Assembly: GCF_000424465.1 (NCBI RefSeq)
Contig: NZ_AUJY01000001.1
Coordinates: forward strand, 289,588-353,587
DNA length: 64,000 nucleotides
Source of the DNA: Butyrivibrio hungatei NK4A153
Lineage (GTDB): Bacteria; Bacillota; Clostridia; Lachnospirales; Lachnospiraceae
Direction of reading: 5' to 3'
The position numbers and the translations under genes are program-made. Positions 44,074-53,201 of the stretch are shown one piece after another (positions within the stretch are counted from its first letter, which is position 1; each line of letters begins with the position of its first letter). The notes below the pieces were generated by a model. The model was not told the DNA's origin. It searched no databases and was given only the letters and a program-made list of their open reading frames with translations.

Positions 44074-44102
44074 TTGACCTTAATTTTGGGTTATATTATA
44101 AT
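44074..44102 (+). promoter_or_regulatory. Promoter of the yicC-remA-gmk operon
   Basis: TTGACC (44074-44079), 17-bp spacer, TATAAT (44097-44102); transcript start near 44109. For read-through RNA from uxaB, CCTTAATTTTGGG (44078-44090) could pair with CCCAAAAATAAGG (44121-44133) and reach the yicC SD. Confidence 0.8.
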
Positions 44103-44144
44103 AACTTGTGTATTATTATGCCCAAAAATAAGGGGGATTTACAG

Positions 44145-45032
44145 ATGGTCTGCAGTATGACTGGTTTTGGCAGAAGTGAAGTCACAGAAGGTCAACGCAA
44201 GTACATTGTTGAGCTTAAATCTGTTAACAATCGTTATCTTGATATAAATGTCAAGATGCCTAAGAAATTCAACGCATTTGAGTCTGCAATTCGTTCAGAA
44301 CTAAAAGGCTATATGAAACGTGGCAAAGTTGATGTGTTTGTCAGCTACGAGGATTTTTCGGAGTCCGAGTCCAAGGTTAAATATAACAAGGCTATCGCGC
44401 AGGAATACTACGATGCTTTGCAGGAAATGATCAAGGACTTTAACCTTGATGATGAGATAAGACTTCCTCTTTTATCCAAGTTTCCCGAAGTCTTCACAAT
44501 GGAAGAAGAGGAGCTTGATGAGGAAGAAGTTTGGACGGGGCTTAAGAGAGCTCTGAATGAAGCCGGCAAACAGTTCATGGAGTCAAGAGCTAAGGAAGGT
44601 GAATTCCTTTGCGCCGATCTCACGGCAAAACTTGAGGAGATGCTTGAGAATGTCGAGTATATTACCGAGCGTTCGCCTGAAATCATCAAAGAGTATAAGG
44701 CTAAACTCAGAGAGAAGATTCAGGATCTGATGGAAGATAAGCAGATCGATGAGAATCGTCTCGCCATGGAAGTTACCATATTTGCCGATAAGGTATGCGT
44801 GGATGAGGAACTTACAAGACTCAGAAGCCATATAGAAGCGACATCAGATGCACTCAGAAACGGTGATGACAAGGATGGAATCGGAAGAAAACTTGATTTC
44901 CTTGCGCAGGAAATGAACAGGGAAGCCAATACTATCCTTTCTAAATCAACTGATCTTAAGATCTCCGACAGGGGAATCTCACTTAAGACCAATATAGAAA
45001 AAGTAAGGGAGCAGATTCAGAACATTGAGTAA
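44145..45032 (+). CDS. yicC: YicC family endoribonuclease-like protein
   Basis: About 295 residues. N-terminal MVCSMTGFGRSEV and the VKSVNNRYLDI-type segment (ELKSVNNRYLDINVKMPKKF) are diagnostic; the C-terminal DUF1732 domain has GRKLDFLAQEMNREANTILS and a final NIEKVREQIQNIE. E. coli YicC is an endoribonuclease acting on small RNAs. Usual Firmicute neighbours remA, gmk and rpoZ follow. Start chosen at 44145 with AGGGGG upstream; 44106 adds a non-family extension. It overlaps remA by 8 nt. Confidence 0.96.
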   Translation: MVCSMTGFGRSEVTEGQRKYIVELKSVNNRYLDINVKMPKKFNAFESAIRSELKGYMKRGKVDVFVSYEDFSESESKVKYNKAIAQEYYDALQEMIKDFNLDDEIRLPLLSKFPEVFTMEEEELDEEEVWTGLKRALNEAGKQFMESRAKEGEFLCADLTAKLEEMLENVEYITERSPEIIKEYKAKLREKIQDLMEDKQIDENRLAMEVTIFADKVCVDEELTRLRSHIEATSDALRNGDDKDGIGRKLDFLAQEMNREANTILSKSTDLKISDRGISLKTNIEKVREQIQNIE

Positions 45033-45288
45033 ACTCATTCATATTGGATTTGGCAACATTGTCAACGCCGACAAGATTATCAGTATAGTCAGTCCTGACG
45101 CAGCTCCGATAAAGAGAATGGTTCAGAAGGCCAAGGAACAGGGGACGGGTGTTGATGCAACGCAAGGACGTAAGACCAAGGCTGTTTTAGTCATGGAGAA
45201 CGGTATGCTTGTGTTATCAGCTCTTTTGCCTGAAACAATCAGTGCAAGAGCACAATCAGAGAGTGAGAATATTACAGATGAATCGTAA
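45025..45288 (+). CDS. remA: Extracellular matrix regulator RemA (DUF370), TTG start
   Basis: 87 residues. KLIHIGFGNIVNADKIISIV and RGKTKAVLVM-type sequence (GRKTKAVLVMENGMLVLSAL) match RemA, the DNA-binding ring protein that activates biofilm-matrix and osmoprotection genes in Bacillus. The start codon is TTG at 45025, inside the yicC end, and suits translational coupling. Its 3' end overlaps the gmk start by 11 nt. Confidence 0.94.
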   Translation: MSKLIHIGFGNIVNADKIISIVSPDAAPIKRMVQKAKEQGTGVDATQGRKTKAVLVMENGMLVLSALLPETISARAQSESENITDES

Positions 45289-45898
45289 AGGTATTATAAT
45301 TGTTGTCTCGGGCTTTTCAGGCGCGGGCAAAGGCACAGTAATGAAGGCACTTACAGCAAAGTACGATCAGTATGCTCTGTCTGTATCGGCTACGACCAGA
45401 ACTCCCAGAACGGGCGAGGTCAACGGAAGAGAGTACTTTTTTGTAACTACCGAAGAATTTGAGAAGATGATCGATGAAGACGGGCTTATCGAACACGCCA
45501 AATATGTCAATCACTACTACGGAACTCCCAGAAAGTACGTAGAGGATAAGCTTGCCAACGGAATCGATGTTATCCTTGAGATTGAGATTCAGGGAGCGCT
45601 TCAGATCAAAGAACAGTATAAGGACGCAGTTCTTTTATTCATAACACCTCCTTCAGCCGGGGAACTCGAGAAGAGACTTCGCGGAAGAGGAACTGAGACC
45701 GATGAAGTCATAAAGAAACGCCTTAGCAGGGCAAAAGAGGAATCGGTTGGAATTGAGAAGTACGACTATATTGTTGTCAATGATAAGCTCGAGGAGTGCG
45801 TTGAGAATGTGCACAGGATCATAAGTGCAGCTCATTGCAGTCCGGACAGAAATCTTGAATTTATAGATGACATAAGGCATCAGCTTGAAAAATACTAA
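45278..45898 (+). CDS. gmk: Guanylate kinase
   Basis: About 206 residues. P-loop GFSGAGKGT, GMP-binding SATTRTPRTGEVNGREYFFV and the lid region RLRGRGTETDEVIKKRL. It phosphorylates GMP to GDP. ATG 45278 gives the family N-terminus MNRKGIIIVVSG; the frame is open further upstream but only within remA. Next gene is rpoZ, the common order gmk-rpoZ. Confidence 0.97.
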   Translation: MNRKGIIIVVSGFSGAGKGTVMKALTAKYDQYALSVSATTRTPRTGEVNGREYFFVTTEEFEKMIDEDGLIEHAKYVNHYYGTPRKYVEDKLANGIDVILEIEIQGALQIKEQYKDAVLLFITPPSAGELEKRLRGRGTETDEVIKKRLSRAKEESVGIEKYDYIVVNDKLEECVENVHRIISAAHCSPDRNLEFIDDIRHQLEKY

Positions 45899-45946
45899 TT
45901 TAATCAAATAAATGTTATTTGCGGATATCCGCAGGAAAGGAACAAC

Positions 45947-46240
45947 ATGATACATCCTTCATATGTAGATCTGATGAAAGTAGTAAACAAGGGAGTTGAA
46001 GAGGGTGAGGAGCCTGTAATCAGCTCAAGATATTCAGTAGTTATGGCTACTGCAAAGAGAGCAAGACAGATTATTGCAGGTGACGAGCCTATGGTTAAGG
46101 TTAAGGATAAGCAGAAGCCTCTTTCAATTGCGGTTGAGGAAATGAATCAGGATACTCTTCGCATTCTTACTGAAGAGGAAAAAGAAAAGCTTGATAGCGC
46201 AGACGCAATTGAGGAAGTTGAGAGTACAGAAGAAAACTGA
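45947..46240 (+). CDS. rpoZ: RNA polymerase omega subunit
   Basis: 97 residues. IHPSYVDLMKVVNKGVEEGE, SSRYSVVMATAKRARQII and GDEPMVKVKDKQKPLSIAVE with the following EM are omega signatures; an acidic tail follows. It assists RNA polymerase assembly. GGAAAGGA lies 7 nt before ATG. Position after gmk supports the call. One bp separates its stop from the rimO start. Confidence 0.96.
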   Translation: MIHPSYVDLMKVVNKGVEEGEEPVISSRYSVVMATAKRARQIIAGDEPMVKVKDKQKPLSIAVEEMNQDTLRILTEEEKEKLDSADAIEEVESTEEN

Positions 46241-46241
46241 T

Positions 46242-47597
46242 ATGAAGATATTGTTTGTATCGCTTGGATGCGACAAAAATAGAGTTGATACCGAGGTTAT
46301 GCTTGGTATGTTGCATAGCCGTGGGTATGACTTTACAGATGATGAATCGGAAGCAGAAGCAGCAGTTGTAAACACCTGCTGCTTTATAAATGATGCTAAG
46401 CAGGAAAGCATTGATGCAATACTTGAACTTGCGGAGCTTCGAAAGGCAGGACAGCTGAAGGCGCTTATCGTTACGGGCTGTCTTGCACAGAGATACAAGG
46501 AAGAGATTCAGGATGAGATTCCGGAAGTCGATGAAATCCTTGGTGTAACATCCTCTGATAAGATCATAGAAGCTATTGATGAGACTTTAGCCAGAAACAC
46601 GATTTTTTCTCACAAGAACTATTTTGATGATATCAATAAAAAGCCTGTGGGAGGCATGGACAGAATTATTACTACAGGCGGTCTTTTTAATTATCTTAAG
46701 ATTGCAGAAGGGTGCGATAAACATTGCACTTATTGCATAATACCCAAAGTTAGAGGAAATTACAGAAGTGTTCCGATGGAGCAGCTTTTGGAAGATGCCA
46801 ATAAGCTTGCGGAAAAAGGTGTTTCTGAACTTTTGATAGTTGCACAGGAAACAACCTTGTACGGAATGGATCTCTACGGAGAGAAGAAACTCCCTGAACT
46901 CTTGCATAAGCTTTGCGAGATTGAGGGCTTTAAGTGGATAAGGGTTTTGTATTGTTATCCGGAAGAGATCACCGATGAACTTATTCAAACTATAAAAAAT
47001 GAGCCTAAGATATGTAATTATCTTGATATACCCATTCAGTCCGGATCGGATAAGATCCTTAAGAAGATGGGGCGCAGAACCAGCAATGCCGAGATTAGGG
47101 AGCTTGTAGGCAAGCTTCGAAAAGAGATTCCGGATATTTGCATAAGAACAACGCTTATAAGCGGGTTCCCCGGAGAAACTGCGGAAGATCACAATGAGAC
47201 GATGGCGCTTGTGAGAGATCTTCGATTTGACAGATTGGGTGTATTTACATATTCACAGGAAGAAGATACACCTGCTGCGACTATGCCGGATCAGGTATCT
47301 GAGAGGGTTAAGACGACCAGAAGGAATAAACTTATGAAGCTTCAGCAGGAAATTGCGTTTGAAGCTGCCGGTGAGATGGTCGGAAGAGATGTCGATGCGG
47401 TTATCGAAGGCAGAATCACAGATTCAGATGATGATGACGGCCTGTCCTATGTTGCGCGTACATATAAGGATGCTCCTGATATAGACGGTTATCTTTTTGT
47501 GACCGGAGTGCAGAGAGAGCTTATGACAGGCGATTATATAAAGGTACATATAACAGGCTCTAACGAATACGACTTGATTGGGGAGGAAAAAATATGA
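46242..47597 (+). CDS. rimO: Ribosomal protein S12 methylthiotransferase RimO
   Basis: About 451 residues. N-terminal UPF0004 domain with cluster cysteines (SLGCDKNRVDTE, NTCCFINDAKQES, TGCLAQRY), radical SAM motif CDKHCTYCIIP, and a C-terminal TRAM domain. It adds a methylthio group to Asp in ribosomal protein S12. ATG 46242 gives MKILFVSLGCDKN. The stop overlaps pgsA by 4 nt (ATGA). Confidence 0.97.
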   Translation: MKILFVSLGCDKNRVDTEVMLGMLHSRGYDFTDDESEAEAAVVNTCCFINDAKQESIDAILELAELRKAGQLKALIVTGCLAQRYKEEIQDEIPEVDEILGVTSSDKIIEAIDETLARNTIFSHKNYFDDINKKPVGGMDRIITTGGLFNYLKIAEGCDKHCTYCIIPKVRGNYRSVPMEQLLEDANKLAEKGVSELLIVAQETTLYGMDLYGEKKLPELLHKLCEIEGFKWIRVLYCYPEEITDELIQTIKNEPKICNYLDIPIQSGSDKILKKMGRRTSNAEIRELVGKLRKEIPDICIRTTLISGFPGETAEDHNETMALVRDLRFDRLGVFTYSQEEDTPAATMPDQVSERVKTTRRNKLMKLQQEIAFEAAGEMVGRDVDAVIEGRITDSDDDDGLSYVARTYKDAPDIDGYLFVTGVQRELMTGDYIKVHITGSNEYDLIGEEKI

Positions 47598-48136
47598 ATT
47601 TACCGAACAAATTAACAGTATGCAGAGTAATATTGATTCCTTTTTTTGTATTTTTTCTTTTATTTGATCCTAACAGCGTTTCATTTAAATGGATCGCGCT
47701 TGGAATATTTGTAATAGCAAGTCTTACCGATATGCTTGATGGAAAGATTGCGAGAAAATATAACCTTATCACTGATTTTGGTAAGTTTATGGATCCTTTG
47801 GCAGACAAACTTCTTGTTTGCAGTGCGATGATAGGACTTATAGAACTTGGAAGAATTCCTTCATGGATAGTTATAGTTATCATCGCCAGAGAATTCGTTA
47901 TCAGCGGATTCAGACTTATTGCTTCCGACAACGGAAGAGTAATTGCCGCAAGCTACTGGGGCAAATTTAAGACAACGTTTCAAATGATTATGGTAATCCT
48001 GATGATCGCAAATATACAGAACGACGCTTTTTATATGCTTACACAGGTAATTATGTGGATAGCACTTGCGCTCACCATCATTTCTCTTGTGGATTACCTT
48101 GTAAAAAATAAGGATGTAATGAATGGAAGTAAATAA
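47594..48136 (+). CDS. pgsA: CDP-diacylglycerol-glycerol-3-phosphate 3-phosphatidyltransferase
   Basis: 180 residues, four to five hydrophobic helices. NLPNKLTVCRVILIPFFVFF and the CDP-alcohol phosphotransferase motif ASLTDMLDGKIARKYNLITD with FGKFMDPLADKLL (D-G-x2-A-R-x8-G-x3-D-x3-D type) give the active site. It makes phosphatidylglycerol phosphate. Tightly coupled to rimO in front and overlapping the helicase gene by 14 nt behind. Confidence 0.96.
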   Translation: MNLPNKLTVCRVILIPFFVFFLLFDPNSVSFKWIALGIFVIASLTDMLDGKIARKYNLITDFGKFMDPLADKLLVCSAMIGLIELGRIPSWIVIVIIAREFVISGFRLIASDNGRVIAASYWGKFKTTFQMIMVILMIANIQNDAFYMLTQVIMWIALALTIISLVDYLVKNKDVMNGSK

Positions 48137-49985
48137 TAACAACGAAGAAATAAAGATCAGATATGACGAATCAGGTCTTAATGAGAAGATAATCCGTGCT
48201 GTTTCAGAGATGGGATTTGAGTATATGTCCCCCATCCAGAAAGCGGCAATTCCTGTAATGATGGAAGGTAAAGATATCATAGGTCAGGCGCAGACGGGTA
48301 CAGGTAAGACCGCTGCGTTTGGTATTCCTCTTTTGGAGAAAGTTGATCCCGAGAATAAACACTTACAGGCAGTTGTGCTTTGCCCTACAAGAGAGCTTGC
48401 AATGCAGGCTGCCGACGATATAAGAGATTTTGCCAAGTATATGCATGGAATCAAGGTTCTTGCGGTATACGGAGGCCAGGATATTTCAAGACAGATAAGA
48501 GCACTTTCGGCCGGAGTACAGATTGTTGTCGGCACACCCGGACGTGTTATGGACCACATGAGAAGACATACCATGAAGATGAAGGATGTCAGGGTTCTCG
48601 TACTTGATGAGGCGGATGAGATGCTTGATATGGGCTTTAGAGAGGATATTGAGACTATCCTTGAAGGAATGCCCGAGGAGAGACAGACAGCTCTTTTTTC
48701 AGCAACAATGCCCGAGCCTATTTTGCAGATAACAAGAAAGTATCAGAAAGATGCTGAATATATAAAGATGACTCCCAAGGAGATCACTGTAGCAGCGATC
48801 GAGCAGACTTACTACAGGGTTCCACAGAGAATGAAGGAAGAAGTTCTTGTAAGACTTCTTGATTATTTCAATCCCGGAAGAACACTTATTTTCTGTAATA
48901 CAAAGAGAATGGTTGATGAGCTTTCAGAGAAGCTCAAGGGCAAGGGATTCCTTGCAGACGGACTTCACGGCGATCTTTCACAGAATCAGAGAGACACCGT
49001 TATGAAGCTCTTTAGAACCGATAAGATCAATATCCTTATCGCTACGGATGTTGCGGCAAGAGGAATTGACGTAAGCGGTGTTGAGGCTGTATTTAACTTC
49101 GATATTCCCGAGGATATCGAGTATTATGTTCACAGAATCGGAAGAACAGGTCGTGCGGGCAGAAGCGGTAAGTCATTTACGCTTGTCGGCGGAAGAGAGA
49201 TGTACAAGCTCCGCGAGATCGAGAGAGTTTGTCATACCAAGATTGAGGAAAGAAGAGTTCCTTCTGCAAAAGAGATCACAAGAGTTAAGTCACAGAAGGT
49301 ATTCGGTGAAGTTATAGATATAATCGAGAACGGCGATATTACTTCTACTCTTGAATTTGTAAATCAGAAAATTGAAGAGGGCGAGTATACTGCGGAGCAG
49401 CTTGCTGCCGGATTCATGAAGCTCAAGATGGGTGCCGATATCGAGGATCTTGTTCTCTTTGAGAAAGACCGTGATTACGGCGATCGCAGACGCAGAGGTG
49501 GAAGAGATTACCGTTATGACGAGAGAACCGGAAAGAGAGACAGAAGAAGAGGTCCTAACGGTGGAAGAAGAGCTTCCGATATGAAAAAAGGCGCGTTTGA
49601 AGGCAGACGCGCTACAGACGGTAAGAGAGGTTCATCTTCGGGCAGAAGAAAGTTTGAAGACAGAAGGGGAAGCGATAAGCGCAGATCCTCTTATAAGAAT
49701 GCGGAGCTCCCTGAAAGAGAGAACACTTCTCCCAAGCCGAGAAGAGAACGTTCTTCATCCAAGTCATATCAGGACGGAGCATCTGTGTTTGAGAATGTAG
49801 GAAGACTCAACATCAAGGATGAGAAATCTACAAAAGCATGGTATATGGGCGAAGATAGAGATACAATGAATGTATCAAAGTCAGATCGCAAAAATATAAA
49901 AGCAGAGAATAAAAAGAGAAGTATTGATTATCTTCAGGATGTCGACGATCTTGTAATGGAAAGCTTTGGAAAACGCAAAAAGTAA
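48123..49985 (+). CDS. DEAD-box RNA helicase with long basic C-terminal tail (CshA/DeaD-like)
   Basis: 620 residues. Q motif PIQKAAIP, Walker A AQTGTGKTAAF, DEAD in VLVLDEADEMLDMGF, SAT, and motif VI HRIGRTGRAGRSG. After the helicase core (about 1-375) and a CshA-type dimer/linker region come ~150 residues rich in Arg, Lys, Gly and Ser (GDRRRRGGRDYRYDERTGKR), an RNA-tethering tail. Role in ribosome assembly, RNA decay or cold growth. Overlaps the end of pgsA. Confidence 0.95.
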   Translation: MEVNNNNEEIKIRYDESGLNEKIIRAVSEMGFEYMSPIQKAAIPVMMEGKDIIGQAQTGTGKTAAFGIPLLEKVDPENKHLQAVVLCPTRELAMQAADDIRDFAKYMHGIKVLAVYGGQDISRQIRALSAGVQIVVGTPGRVMDHMRRHTMKMKDVRVLVLDEADEMLDMGFREDIETILEGMPEERQTALFSATMPEPILQITRKYQKDAEYIKMTPKEITVAAIEQTYYRVPQRMKEEVLVRLLDYFNPGRTLIFCNTKRMVDELSEKLKGKGFLADGLHGDLSQNQRDTVMKLFRTDKINILIATDVAARGIDVSGVEAVFNFDIPEDIEYYVHRIGRTGRAGRSGKSFTLVGGREMYKLREIERVCHTKIEERRVPSAKEITRVKSQKVFGEVIDIIENGDITSTLEFVNQKIEEGEYTAEQLAAGFMKLKMGADIEDLVLFEKDRDYGDRRRRGGRDYRYDERTGKRDRRRGPNGGRRASDMKKGAFEGRRATDGKRGSSSGRRKFEDRRGSDKRRSSYKNAELPERENTSPKPRRERSSSKSYQDGASVFENVGRLNIKDEKSTKAWYMGEDRDTMNVSKSDRKNIKAENKKRSIDYLQDVDDLVMESFGKRKK

Positions 49986-49991
49986 AGATTT

Positions 49992-51236
49992 ATGGCTGAG
50001 CGTAAGGGAGGCGGAACAGTGAAAGACAGAAAAACTCTGATCGGCAAGACCTTAAGAGCAAAGATATTTAATATGGTCAGTGTCGGTGTGATAGATGAGC
50101 CTATCAACAGATTCTATGACTTTTTGAGTATTGTTGCACTTGTTCTAAATCTCTTTTCAGCATTTGCGATAACCTACAATTACATGGAGGAGCATTATAA
50201 AGGGCTCCTTCTTGGGATTGAGGCTGTGACAACATTTTTCTTTGCAATTGACTATATCTTACGGCTTCTTTCCGCTAATGAGCTTTATCCAAAGGATAGT
50301 GAGCTTACATCACTCAGAAAATATATTTTGTCTTTTACGGGTATTGTTGATCTTTTATCGTTTTTCCCCTACTATCTTTCAGTATTTTTCCCGGTATTCT
50401 TTCCGGCAGGAACAGCTGTATTCAAACTCTTCAGAGTTGCAAGGATTCTCAGGCTGTTCAGAATCAATTCCTATTACGATCAACTTAATGTCATAACGGA
50501 AGTAATAAACAGAAAGAAGCAGCAACTCATGGCTTCTGTGTTTATAATACTTATACTTATGATGGCAGCAAGCCTTTGTATGTACAGCGTTGAGCATGAC
50601 AGGCAACCGGAAGTGTTTAAAAATGCCTTTTCCGGTATATGGTGGTCGGCATCGACGCTTCTAACCATAGGATACGGCGATATATACCCTGTTACGATTA
50701 TGGGTAAGATACTTGCAATAATAATTGCATTTCTGGGCGTCGGAATGGTCGCAATCCCTACAGGTATCATTTCCGCGGGATTCGTCGAACAGTTCCAGAG
50801 GCTTAAGGATATAGGAGAGTTTGAGGAAGAAGAGAATATTCACTTTATCAGGGTCGTGCTTGGGAGTAATGATTCATGGACGGGGAAGAAGATTGCCGAT
50901 ATAGGCCTTCCGAAGGATATCATGGTGGTAGCTGTTCAGAGAAACAATGAAACGATAATTCCAAGGGGCGGCACTGTCCTTCGTGCAAACGACCTTATTG
51001 TTTTGTGCGCCGAAAAGACCAAGGAACTTCAGCCTGTTGCGATAAAAGAGATTGTCATAAATGAAGGCCATTCATGGAATAACACTGCGATCAGGGATAT
51101 AGACATTTCTAGACAAAGTTATATCTTCATGGTAAGAAGAGATAATAAAGCCCTGGTTCCTAACGGTAAACTTGTTATAAAAGCAGGTGATATTGTTTTG
51201 CTTTATGACAAGCACCTGCATAATGAAAATATATAG
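49992..51236 (+). CDS. Voltage-gated-type K+ channel with two TrkA-C domains
   Basis: 414 residues. Six helices: S1-S3, an Arg-rich S4 (KLFRVARILRLFRINSYY), pore loop with selectivity filter TIGYGD and S6. The cytoplasmic tail has two successive TrkA-C (RCK-C) folds, about 285-345 (GKKIADIGLPKDIMVVAVQR) and 350-412, with no RCK-N nucleotide domain. K+ selectivity is firm; the gating ligand is unknown. It starts 6 bp after the helicase stop; a GTG at 50031 is an alternative start. Confidence 0.93.
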   Translation: MAERKGGGTVKDRKTLIGKTLRAKIFNMVSVGVIDEPINRFYDFLSIVALVLNLFSAFAITYNYMEEHYKGLLLGIEAVTTFFFAIDYILRLLSANELYPKDSELTSLRKYILSFTGIVDLLSFFPYYLSVFFPVFFPAGTAVFKLFRVARILRLFRINSYYDQLNVITEVINRKKQQLMASVFIILILMMAASLCMYSVEHDRQPEVFKNAFSGIWWSASTLLTIGYGDIYPVTIMGKILAIIIAFLGVGMVAIPTGIISAGFVEQFQRLKDIGEFEEEENIHFIRVVLGSNDSWTGKKIADIGLPKDIMVVAVQRNNETIIPRGGTVLRANDLIVLCAEKTKELQPVAIKEIVINEGHSWNNTAIRDIDISRQSYIFMVRRDNKALVPNGKLVIKAGDIVLLYDKHLHNENI

Positions 51237-51254
51237 AAGACTGACGAGGTAAAA

Positions 51255-52097
51255 ATGTTTAGCTTGGAGAATAAGAAAAAAATACTTAATAACACGGATC
51301 TGTTTGTACTTGATATGGACGGAACCTTCTATCTTGAAAATGACATATTGGATGGCTCACTTGACTTTCTGGAAGCGGTGAAAAGAGCCGGCAAAAGATA
51401 TATCTTTTTTACCAATAATTCATCTACTTCTTCTGAGGAGTACATCAAGAAACTTGCGCGAATGAACTGCCATATCACGAGTGATATGATCATGACATCG
51501 GGAGATGTGATGATAAAATTTTTGCAGACAAAGTATCAGGGAAAATCAGTGTATCTTCTCGGTACAGAGCCGCTCAGAAAGAGCTTTGTCGATGCGGGAA
51601 TAAATCTGTATGATGCAAAGACGGGAGTATCTGCGGATGGAAGGAAAGCAGAGCGTCCCGATATCGTTGTTGTCGGATTTGACAAGACTCTTACTTATGA
51701 GACTCTTACAAATGCGTGCATATATATACGAGAGGGAGCAACTTTTCTTGCGACACATCTGGATATCAATTGTCCTGTGAAAAACGGATTTATCCCCGAT
51801 TGCGGCGCAATATGTGCGGCGATTGAACTTTCTACTGGAGTTAAGCCAAGATTTGTCGGAAAGCCTTTTAAAGAAACGGTTGATATGATAGTTGCATCTA
51901 CGGGAATTTCTGCTGAAAGAATTGCATTTGTAGGGGACAGAATATATACGGACGTTGCGACCGGTGTAAATAACGGCGCAATGGGAGTTCTGGTTCTTAC
52001 GGGCGAGACCAAAAAAGAGGATATTCCTACATCTAAAGTGCAACCTGATGTGGTATTTGCTTCGATTAAAGAGATGGGAGAATTGCTTTCAGAGTAA
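51255..52097 (+). CDS. HAD-IIA family phosphatase (NagD/AraL-like)
   Basis: 280 residues. Motif I DLDMDGTFYL (nucleophile and acid/base Asp), motif II FFTNNSSTS, C2-type cap, Lys in KPFKETVDMI and motif IV FVGDRIYTDVATGVNNG. The group dephosphorylates small sugar or nucleotide phosphates as metabolite repair. Follows the channel gene by 18 bp, so likely the last gene of the long operon; a strong terminator follows. Confidence 0.94.
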   Translation: MFSLENKKKILNNTDLFVLDMDGTFYLENDILDGSLDFLEAVKRAGKRYIFFTNNSSTSSEEYIKKLARMNCHITSDMIMTSGDVMIKFLQTKYQGKSVYLLGTEPLRKSFVDAGINLYDAKTGVSADGRKAERPDIVVVGFDKTLTYETLTNACIYIREGATFLATHLDINCPVKNGFIPDCGAICAAIELSTGVKPRFVGKPFKETVDMIVASTGISAERIAFVGDRIYTDVATGVNNGAMGVLVLTGETKKEDIPTSKVQPDVVFASIKEMGELLSE

Positions 52098-52118
52098 TAA
52101 ATATTTGTATAAAAAGTT

Positions 52119-52154
52119 AAACAGGGCGGAAATCTTGCGATTTCTGCCCTGTTT
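52119..52154 (+). terminator. Terminator after the HAD gene
   Basis: 16-bp stem AAACAGGGCGGAAATC / GATTTCTGCCCTGTTT (52119-52134 and 52139-52154, one G-U pair) with TTGC tetraloop. The T-run is short (GTTT), made up by the A/T ends of the stem. Confidence 0.85.
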
Positions 52155-52484
52155 AGAAAAGAGAGAAAAGTGGGGGTTTACTTTGAGGATAGCTTAAACA
52201 GTGGTTGTGATTACTTTTAACCACAATCTGATTTTATTTAATTTTTTTGATTATGTCTATGCCTATAAGCACAAAGTGTAATTTTTGCAAGATTTCGTTC
52301 ATATTAGTGTACAAATTAATTAGTAGGCTAAAATTAGCCTATCAAAGTAAGCAAGCGGAATGTGTGTACTTTTCCGTAACACGCAATATTATTTAAAATA
52401 AATTAGCTTTATGATATAGTTAAAAATACCTGTTATGAAAGTATTGTTTTAGTTACGAAATATCATACAACTGAGGGAAATGTA
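52155..52484. other. AT-rich intergenic region before thiN
   Basis: About 330 bp. A small hairpin GTGGTT / AACCAC starts at 52201. No gene, known riboswitch (no TPP-box seen) or repeat recognised. The promoter for the thiN-CDF-DUF4153 run should lie in the last 100 bp, where TATGATATAG resembles a -10. Confidence 0.45.
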
Positions 52485-53174
52485 GTGAATAATAATAGAA
52501 TTGAGCCTAAATGTGTAATAATTTCCGCCGGAAGTTTTGTTCCGGTTGATATAAAACTCAATGAAGGTGATTATCTTATTGCATGTGACGCAGGTTTTGC
52601 ATATGCGGAGCAACTGGGACTTTTGCCCAATCTTATTGTGGGTGACTTTGATTCGACGGCTGAGCTTGGTCCACAGGCTCTTAGAAGCCTTGAAGAGATC
52701 GCCGAGTCGGATCCGGACAGAATCCTGCGCCTTGATGTGAGAAAGGATGATACCGATACCATCAAAGCTGTTAAGATAGCTCTTTCAAAAGGCTATAAAA
52801 AGATATACCTGTACGGTGCTCTGGGCGGGGCACGTTTCGACCATAGTTTTGCTAATGTACAGACTTTGTTGTATATTAAACATAACGGCGGAACGGGATA
52901 TATCATGGAGCATGATAAGATGCTCATGATTGCGGAGAACGAAACTATTAAGTTTAACAGAGGAAATACGGGGTATCTTTCAGTTTTTTCGCTTTCCGAA
53001 AAATCCTACGAAGTAACTTTAAAAGGACTAATGTATACGCTTGATAAGGGGACTCTTACAAGTGATTTTCCGCTTGGTGTCAGTAATGAGTTTATCATTG
53101 ATGAGGAGGCGGAGGTATCTGTGGGCAGAGGGACACTTCTGATATGTATTCATTTTTTTGAAGACAACAGATAA
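52485..53174 (+). CDS. thiN: Thiamine pyrophosphokinase
   Basis: 229 residues. ACDAGFAYAEQLGLLPNLIV with GDFDST, RKDDTDTIKAVKIAL and ALGGARFDHSFANVQTL are the ThiN signatures. It turns thiamine into TPP using ATP. The start is GTG at 52485 after GAGGG; the ~12 residues before the first conserved strand are usual. Next gene starts 28 bp on. Confidence 0.95.
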   Translation: MNNNRIEPKCVIISAGSFVPVDIKLNEGDYLIACDAGFAYAEQLGLLPNLIVGDFDSTAELGPQALRSLEEIAESDPDRILRLDVRKDDTDTIKAVKIALSKGYKKIYLYGALGGARFDHSFANVQTLLYIKHNGGTGYIMEHDKMLMIAENETIKFNRGNTGYLSVFSLSEKSYEVTLKGLMYTLDKGTLTSDFPLGVSNEFIIDEEAEVSVGRGTLLICIHFFEDNR

Positions 53175-53201
53175 TGGCTGCTTGCAATACTCTGTACATG
53201 T

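Noticed and set aside
52155..52484. TPP riboswitch before thiN
   Set aside because: No CTGAGA-type or other conserved TPP-box sequence is present.
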